Assembly: GCA_964420925.1 (NCBI GenBank)
Contig: CAYQVB010000085.1
Coordinates: 1-64,000, forward strand
DNA from: JAJEAD01 sp964420925
Lineage (GTDB): Bacteria > Pseudomonadota > Gammaproteobacteria > HK1
DNA length: 64,000 nucleotides
Direction of reading: 5' to 3'
Below, one piece after another: positions 60,359 through 64,000 of the stretch. The notes beneath the pieces are model-generated. The model searched no databases. It saw nothing but the letters and a program-made list of their open reading frames with translations, and was not told where the DNA came from. The stretch's first letter is position 1. The number at the start of each line of letters is the position of its first letter. A program made the translations under genes and the position numbers.

Positions 60359-61498
60359 TCAGTCCTCCTCCCACCAGCGGCCGCCGAGCACCATGCCTTC
60401 GAGCACCAGGCGTCGGGTGCCTTCCCGGGTGAGTCCCTTGACGTCCTCGAACTGGAAACGGCCCTCGGCGATCTCGAGAACCGTCGCATCGCCGGGCGTG
60501 CCGATGGCCAGCGATCCCAGCTCCGGCCTCCCGATGGCGTGGGCCGGGCCCCGGGTGGCGGCGGCGATCACGTCCGGGAGGGGCATGCCCAGCGCGAGGA
60601 ACTTCGACAGGGTGACCAGCTCGTCGTAGGCGGGTCCGTCGATGCTGAGCGTGTGCACGTCGCTCGAGATGCAGTCGGGCTGGAAGCCGGCTTCGAGCAT
60701 CGCCTCCGCGGTCACGAAGCCGAAGGAGCCCGCGCCGTGTCCGATATCGAAGAGCACGCCACGTTCGCGGGCCGCGATGATCTCTTCGCGCACCGCACCG
60801 TCGCGGGCGCGGGCCGGCGCACCGGGAAATGGGCGGAAGCAGTGGGTCATCACGTCGCCGGGACGCAGGCGGCTCACCACTTCGAGGCGGCTCGGCGGCG
60901 GGTTGTCCAGGTGGCACATCACCGGCAGCCCGGCCTCGTCCGCCACTTCGAGCGCGAGGTCGAGCGGTGCCACGCCCTGGCCCTCGCTCGCGGCCATCCC
61001 CACCCGCACCTTGATGCCGACGATGAGGTCGGAATGCCGCTTCGCGACATCCAGACAAACCTCGGGATGGAGAAGCCGGAAATCGCCGCACTCGCCCACC
61101 ATCACCTCGTGGCTGAAGGCGAAGATGCCGGCGAAGGAGATGTTGAGATAGGCGTGGATGCGCGGCTCGGTGCGCTCGATGACATGGGCGCGAAAACCGT
61201 GGAAGTTGCCGGGGCCCGCGCTTCCCGCATCCACCATGGTGGTGGTGCCCGCCTGCCGCGCGTAGCGCACCGGGTCGATTCCGAGCGAGGTGCCGCCCCA
61301 GTAGATGTGCGTGTGCAGATCGATGAGTCCCGGGGTCACGAGTCGGCCCGACACGTCATGGACCTCGCGGGCGTCTCCGGGGTCGATGTGCTCCTCGATC
61401 GCGGCGACCAGGCCGTTCTCGAAGGCGATGTCGGAGGTCTCGTCCCGCCCTTGCGAAGGATCGAGCAGGCGTCCTCGCTTGAGTATCAGGTCATACAC
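60359..61498 (-). CDS. Amidohydrolase/deacetylase family protein (dihydroorotase-like)
   Basis: Metal-dependent amidohydrolase of 379 residues, close to the EF_0837/AHA_3915-type deacetylases. The metal motif is GLIDLHTHIYWGG (about residues 57-69), a probable carboxylated Lys is in LIVGIKVRVGMAA (about 160-170), and later ligands appear in PVMCHLDNPP, DVMTHCF and CISSDVHTLS. The Asp-His end motif is intact. GTG is chosen as start because VYDLILKRGRLLDPSQG is the family's first line; the TTG farther upstream adds nonhomologous residues. Confidence 0.83.
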   Translation of the reverse strand: MYDLILKRGRLLDPSQGRDETSDIAFENGLVAAIEEHIDPGDAREVHDVSGRLVTPGLIDLHTHIYWGGTSLGIDPVRYARQAGTTTMVDAGSAGPGNFHGFRAHVIERTEPRIHAYLNISFAGIFAFSHEVMVGECGDFRLLHPEVCLDVAKRHSDLIVGIKVRVGMAASEGQGVAPLDLALEVADEAGLPVMCHLDNPPPSRLEVVSRLRPGDVMTHCFRPFPGAPARARDGAVREEIIAARERGVLFDIGHGAGSFGFVTAEAMLEAGFQPDCISSDVHTLSIDGPAYDELVTLSKFLALGMPLPDVIAAATRGPAHAIGRPELGSLAIGTPGDATVLEIAEGRFQFEDVKGLTREGTRRLVLEGMVLGGRWWEED

Positions 61499-61729
61499 GG
61501 CTCTGCGCGGCCTCCGTGACAAGGATTTGCAAGTGGGGGGCGCTTCGGGCAGCGCGTGGAGTCGAACCGAATCCGATCATGTTCTCTTCCCCCGCGGTCG
61601 AGCGCCGACTCGAAGGCTCTGGCAAGTGTCCGCCTTGGTAAAAACTCCGTCAACGGGAGGCGTATCCCCGCCGAGGGCCTTTTCGCGTCGGAGGGATCAA
61701 AACCCCCTCTCCCCATCACGCGCCCGCGC
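61499..61729. other. 231-bp intergenic region
   Basis: Lies between two minus-strand genes. I see no promoter that convinces me and no repeat of the dRS3-like family. Confidence 0.3.
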
Positions 61730-62893
61730 TCAGGCGATCCACCGGCGGAAGAGGCCGACGAGAGGCAGCGGCAGCACCGCCAGGAGCATGACGGTGAGCG
61801 ACACCGGCAGGCCATCGGGACCGAACCAGTCGATGGCGGTTCCCGAGATGGGGGGGAGGAGCAGGGCGCCGACGCAGAACAGGATGCTGCGCACGGTGGC
61901 GGCCTGGCCGAGGTCGGGACCCCTGAAGCGCCTGCCCATCATCGCGAGCGAGACGGTGTAGACGCCACCCATCGCGGCCCCGAATCCGAGCATGATCACG
62001 ACGTTCCACGGAGTGTGGGCTATGCCGAGCGGCAGAGTGGCGGTGCTGAGCGCCATGAGCGCCACCATGAAGAACATCAGCAGCATGCCGTTCATGTGAT
62101 CGGCCAGCCACCCGATGGGGGGCTGGCTGATGACGACGCCGAGCGCGAGCACCGAGAGCAGGGAGATCGCCTGCCACTCCGGCAGACCGGCGCCGGTGCC
62201 GTAGATGGGAAGGAAAGTGAGCATGACCGCGTCGGCGCCGGAGAACACCATGTAGACGGTCATCATGACCGGAGCGAGCGCCACGAAGCGCAGCAGGCTG
62301 GCGGAGGGCCGGCCCTCGAGACGCGGTGAGCCGCGCCGGAACCAGGCCATCGGCACCGCCGCGGCCGCCATGAGGCCGGCGCACACGAGAAAGGGCGCCC
62401 AGCCCTCGGTCCCGATCCATGCGAGCAACGCCGGCCCCAGCGCGAAACCGATGGAGATGACGGTGGCGTACACCGCCACCGTTCGACCCAGGCTTCGCTG
62501 CTCGGCGATGTGACACACCCATGCCTCCCCCGCGATCCAGAGAAAGCTGAGCGCGATGCCCAGCACGAGGCGCAGCGCGAACCACACGTAGACATCGACA
62601 TAGGCGGGCAGTGCGATGAAGACCCCGACCGACGCGACCAGGCCCCAGAAGATCATCGAGGCCGGGCCGAAGCGGCGCAGCAACGGGGTCACGAAGGGCG
62701 CGGCAAGAAAGACCGACAGGTACTGGGCGGTGACGTTGATCCCGATCGTGGTCTCGTCGACGCCGTGGCGCTCGAGGATCAGCGAGAGCAGGGGCAGGGT
62801 CATGCCGTGGATCAGGGCCGCCACCGCCAGCGAAACGCTGATCGCGGTGACCGCCCGGATTCGCTCGCGACGATCCAGGCGGCCGGCGTTCAT
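61730..62893 (-). CDS. Major facilitator superfamily transporter
   Basis: Twelve-helix secondary transporter of 387 residues. It begins ISVSLAVAALIHGMTLPLLSL, and a GxxxD-like loop is PLLRRFGP. Late-half signature-like segments include PPIGWLADHMNGMLL (about residues 258-272) and GFGAAMGGVYTVSLAM. Its short loops resemble YcaD-type MFS proteins. Substrate unknown. It may be in one transcription unit with the amidohydrolase gene. Confidence 0.82.
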   Translation of the reverse strand: MNAGRLDRRERIRAVTAISVSLAVAALIHGMTLPLLSLILERHGVDETTIGINVTAQYLSVFLAAPFVTPLLRRFGPASMIFWGLVASVGVFIALPAYVDVYVWFALRLVLGIALSFLWIAGEAWVCHIAEQRSLGRTVAVYATVISIGFALGPALLAWIGTEGWAPFLVCAGLMAAAAVPMAWFRRGSPRLEGRPSASLLRFVALAPVMMTVYMVFSGADAVMLTFLPIYGTGAGLPEWQAISLLSVLALGVVISQPPIGWLADHMNGMLLMFFMVALMALSTATLPLGIAHTPWNVVIMLGFGAAMGGVYTVSLAMMGRRFRGPDLGQAATVRSILFCVGALLLPPISGTAIDWFGPDGLPVSLTVMLLAVLPLPLVGLFRRWIA

Positions 62894-63007
62894 CGTGGAC
62901 GTCGGCCCGCGAAGGTTCGGGATTCGCGAGCCGTTCCGGCCCGTGAGCCGAAGGGGAGGTGCATCGGCGGAGGATCCGGACGACGGCCGGAGGAGCGGGC
63001 CGCGGCG

Positions 63008-63925
63008 TCAGGTGGAGGAAGGGAGGGGGCGGAAGGACTCGAGCATCGACAGGATGTTGTCGTCGCGCCACGATTCGAGCGTCGCCATGTCCTGGTGATT
63101 CGACATCGCTTCGACCTCCTCCACCGCCTGCGCTTCGAGGTGAGGGGGTCCTCCCCAACCGAAGTGCGCGATGGAGCCGCGAATACCGCCTCGACCCCCG
63201 CCGAGGTGCTGGCAGAGCAGGGGACCCATGAAGGCCCAGCGCAGGCCGGGGCCCCACACCACGGCGCGGTCCGCCTCCGCGTAGTTGCAGACGCCCGCAT
63301 CGACGAGGCGATGGATCTCTTCCCCGATGACGTGCTGCAGGCGGTTGGACACGTAGAACTCGATCTCCCTGCGCAGGAGCAGTGCGTGCTTGCCGGCAGC
63401 CTCGAAGAAGGCAACTGACCAGTCGAGCACTTCCGAATCGGTCTTCTCTCCGCCTACCACCTCGACCAGGGGGAGGAGGTAGGAGGGCGTGAAGGGATGG
63501 CCGACGATACAGCGTTCCGGCCTGCGGCAGCGGCTGGCGATCCGAGTCGGCAGGAACTGGGACGAGGAGCTCGAGAGCACGACGTCGGCAGGCGCCGCCG
63601 CGTCCAGTTGCTCGAAGACCTCCATTTTCAGGTCCTCGCGGTCGAACACGCTCTCCTGCACGAACTCCGCGTCCCCTAGCGCAGCCGAGAGATCGGGCTC
63701 GAATCGAAGCCGGTCCTGGCTCGCGCCGGGCGCAAGCCCGAGTTGCTCGAGCTTCGGCCACGCCGCGGCCACGCGCTCGCGCAACGAGTCCTCGGCGTCC
63801 GGGGCGGGGTCGCAGGCCACCACGTCCATTCCGCGGGACAGGAAGAACGATGCCCAGCCTCCTCCAATCGTACCCGTGCCCACGCACGCGACTCGTCTTA
63901 CCTCATTCGGCGCCGGTCGTGCCAT
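63008..63925 (-). CDS. 3-hydroxyacyl-CoA dehydrogenase family protein, carnitine dehydrogenase-like
   Basis: NAD+-dependent dehydrogenase of 305 residues. The N-terminal Rossmann motif is VACVGTGTIGGGWASFF (about residues 12-28). SSSSSQFLPTRIA (about 115-127) has the catalytic Ser region, and CIVGHPFTPSYLLPLVEVVGG (split at YLL) carries the catalytic His and the substrate loop found in L-carnitine dehydrogenases. The C-terminal domain (about 185-305) is the 3HCDH-type dimer domain, without the fused thioesterase some homologs carry. Oxidation of carnitine to 3-dehydrocarnitine is the best guess; other 3-hydroxy acids are possible. Confidence 0.72.
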   Translation of the reverse strand: MARPAPNEVRRVACVGTGTIGGGWASFFLSRGMDVVACDPAPDAEDSLRERVAAAWPKLEQLGLAPGASQDRLRFEPDLSAALGDAEFVQESVFDREDLKMEVFEQLDAAAPADVVLSSSSSQFLPTRIASRCRRPERCIVGHPFTPSYLLPLVEVVGGEKTDSEVLDWSVAFFEAAGKHALLLRREIEFYVSNRLQHVIGEEIHRLVDAGVCNYAEADRAVVWGPGLRWAFMGPLLCQHLGGGRGGIRGSIAHFGWGGPPHLEAQAVEEVEAMSNHQDMATLESWRDDNILSMLESFRPLPSST

Positions 63926-63982
63926 CGACCTTCTCCCGTTGCGACTGATAACCTTGCGCGCCCTAGCCTAATGGCCTTGATC

Positions 63983-64000
63983 GAGGAGGCAAAGCATTGA
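63983..64000 (+). promoter_or_regulatory. Possible ribosome-binding site at the right edge
   Basis: GAGGAGG (63983-63989) is followed at 7-bp spacing by TTG (63997-63999), which could start a plus-strand gene continuing beyond the window, divergent from the dehydrogenase gene. Only 2 codons are visible, so this is weak. Confidence 0.3.

Noticed and set aside
61716..63887. A long minus-strand frame covering the MFS and dehydrogenase genes
   Set aside because: Frame-shifted relative to two clear genes and without domain features.
1..64000. CRISPR arrays, prophage genes, rRNA and tRNA genes
   Set aside because: No regularly spaced direct repeats, phage structural proteins, integrases or RNA gene signatures were found by eye on either strand.

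Overview
This is a GC-rich bacterial chromosome window, about 90% coding, with no phage, plasmid, CRISPR, rRNA or tRNA signature. The gene families suggest a pseudomonadote living in a marine or otherwise saline setting: an NhaD Na+/H+ antiporter, a ProW/ProX betaine importer, a DddP-like DMSP lyase, a BKACE enzyme, a carnitine-dehydrogenase-like enzyme, a crotonyl-CoA carboxylase/reductase, many class III aminotransferases and type III CoA-transferases, and type 2 ArgC. I cannot assign a genus.

Layout. 1-4.2 kb: ferric-type ABC importer (binding protein cut by the left edge, fused double permease, ATPase). 4.2-9.4 kb: an interrupted intergenic repeat, an SMP-30 lactonase, an ArsR/ArsP pair, and a SulP-STAS-cNMP-like fusion. 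9.4-16.6 kb (minus): oligopeptide ABC importer with a fused double ATPase plus an M19 dipeptidase. 17-24.8 kb: an ATP-grasp ligase, a 293-bp inverted-repeat element that carries the stop codons of both flanking genes, a CmcJ/NvfI-family protein, a TauD-type dioxygenase, a class III aminotransferase, a methyltransferase, a VOC protein and a ThDP enzyme. 25-30 kb: BKACE, enoyl-CoA hydratase, HemL-like aminotransferase and GMC oxidoreductase. 30.4-34.6 kb: double-domain ProW and two tandem ProX proteins without a ProV ATPase. 34.8-43 kb: membrane coiled-coil protein, SDR, CPA2 antiporter with CBS domains, M50 protease, CaiB-type CoA-transferase, hydroxypyruvate-isomerase-like protein, RND/MMPL exporter. 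43.3-49.9 kb: NhaD, MtfA, cupin/GFA/beta-hydroxyacid dehydrogenase operon, DUF169 protein, second membrane coiled-coil protein. 50.4-58.4 kb: second M19 peptidase with UbiX, then an enolase-superfamily/DddP-like pair, ArgC, hot-dog thioesterase and Ccr. 58.5-64 kb: TPR protein, amidohydrolase, MFS transporter and carnitine-dehydrogenase-like protein.

Themes. Several parts fit uptake and breakdown of osmolytes. ProXW imports betaines. DddP would cleave DMSP to DMS and acrylate, and Ccr, hydratase and CoA-transferase genes could feed the C3 product into central metabolism. The carnitine-dehydrogenase, BKACE and thioesterase set could convert carnitine to glycine betaine. These genes are scattered, so the pathway links are inference.

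Intergenic DNA is unusually structured. At least nine loci carry a dRS3-like hairpin (ATTCCC...GGGAAT with a GTGGATTCCC/GGGAATCCAC extension). Two copies are interrupted at the same loop position by different inserts of about 127 bp that can fold, one flanked by a TTAG direct repeat. Strong hairpins also sit directly behind both complete or partial importer binding-protein genes at 0.8 and 14.9 kb.
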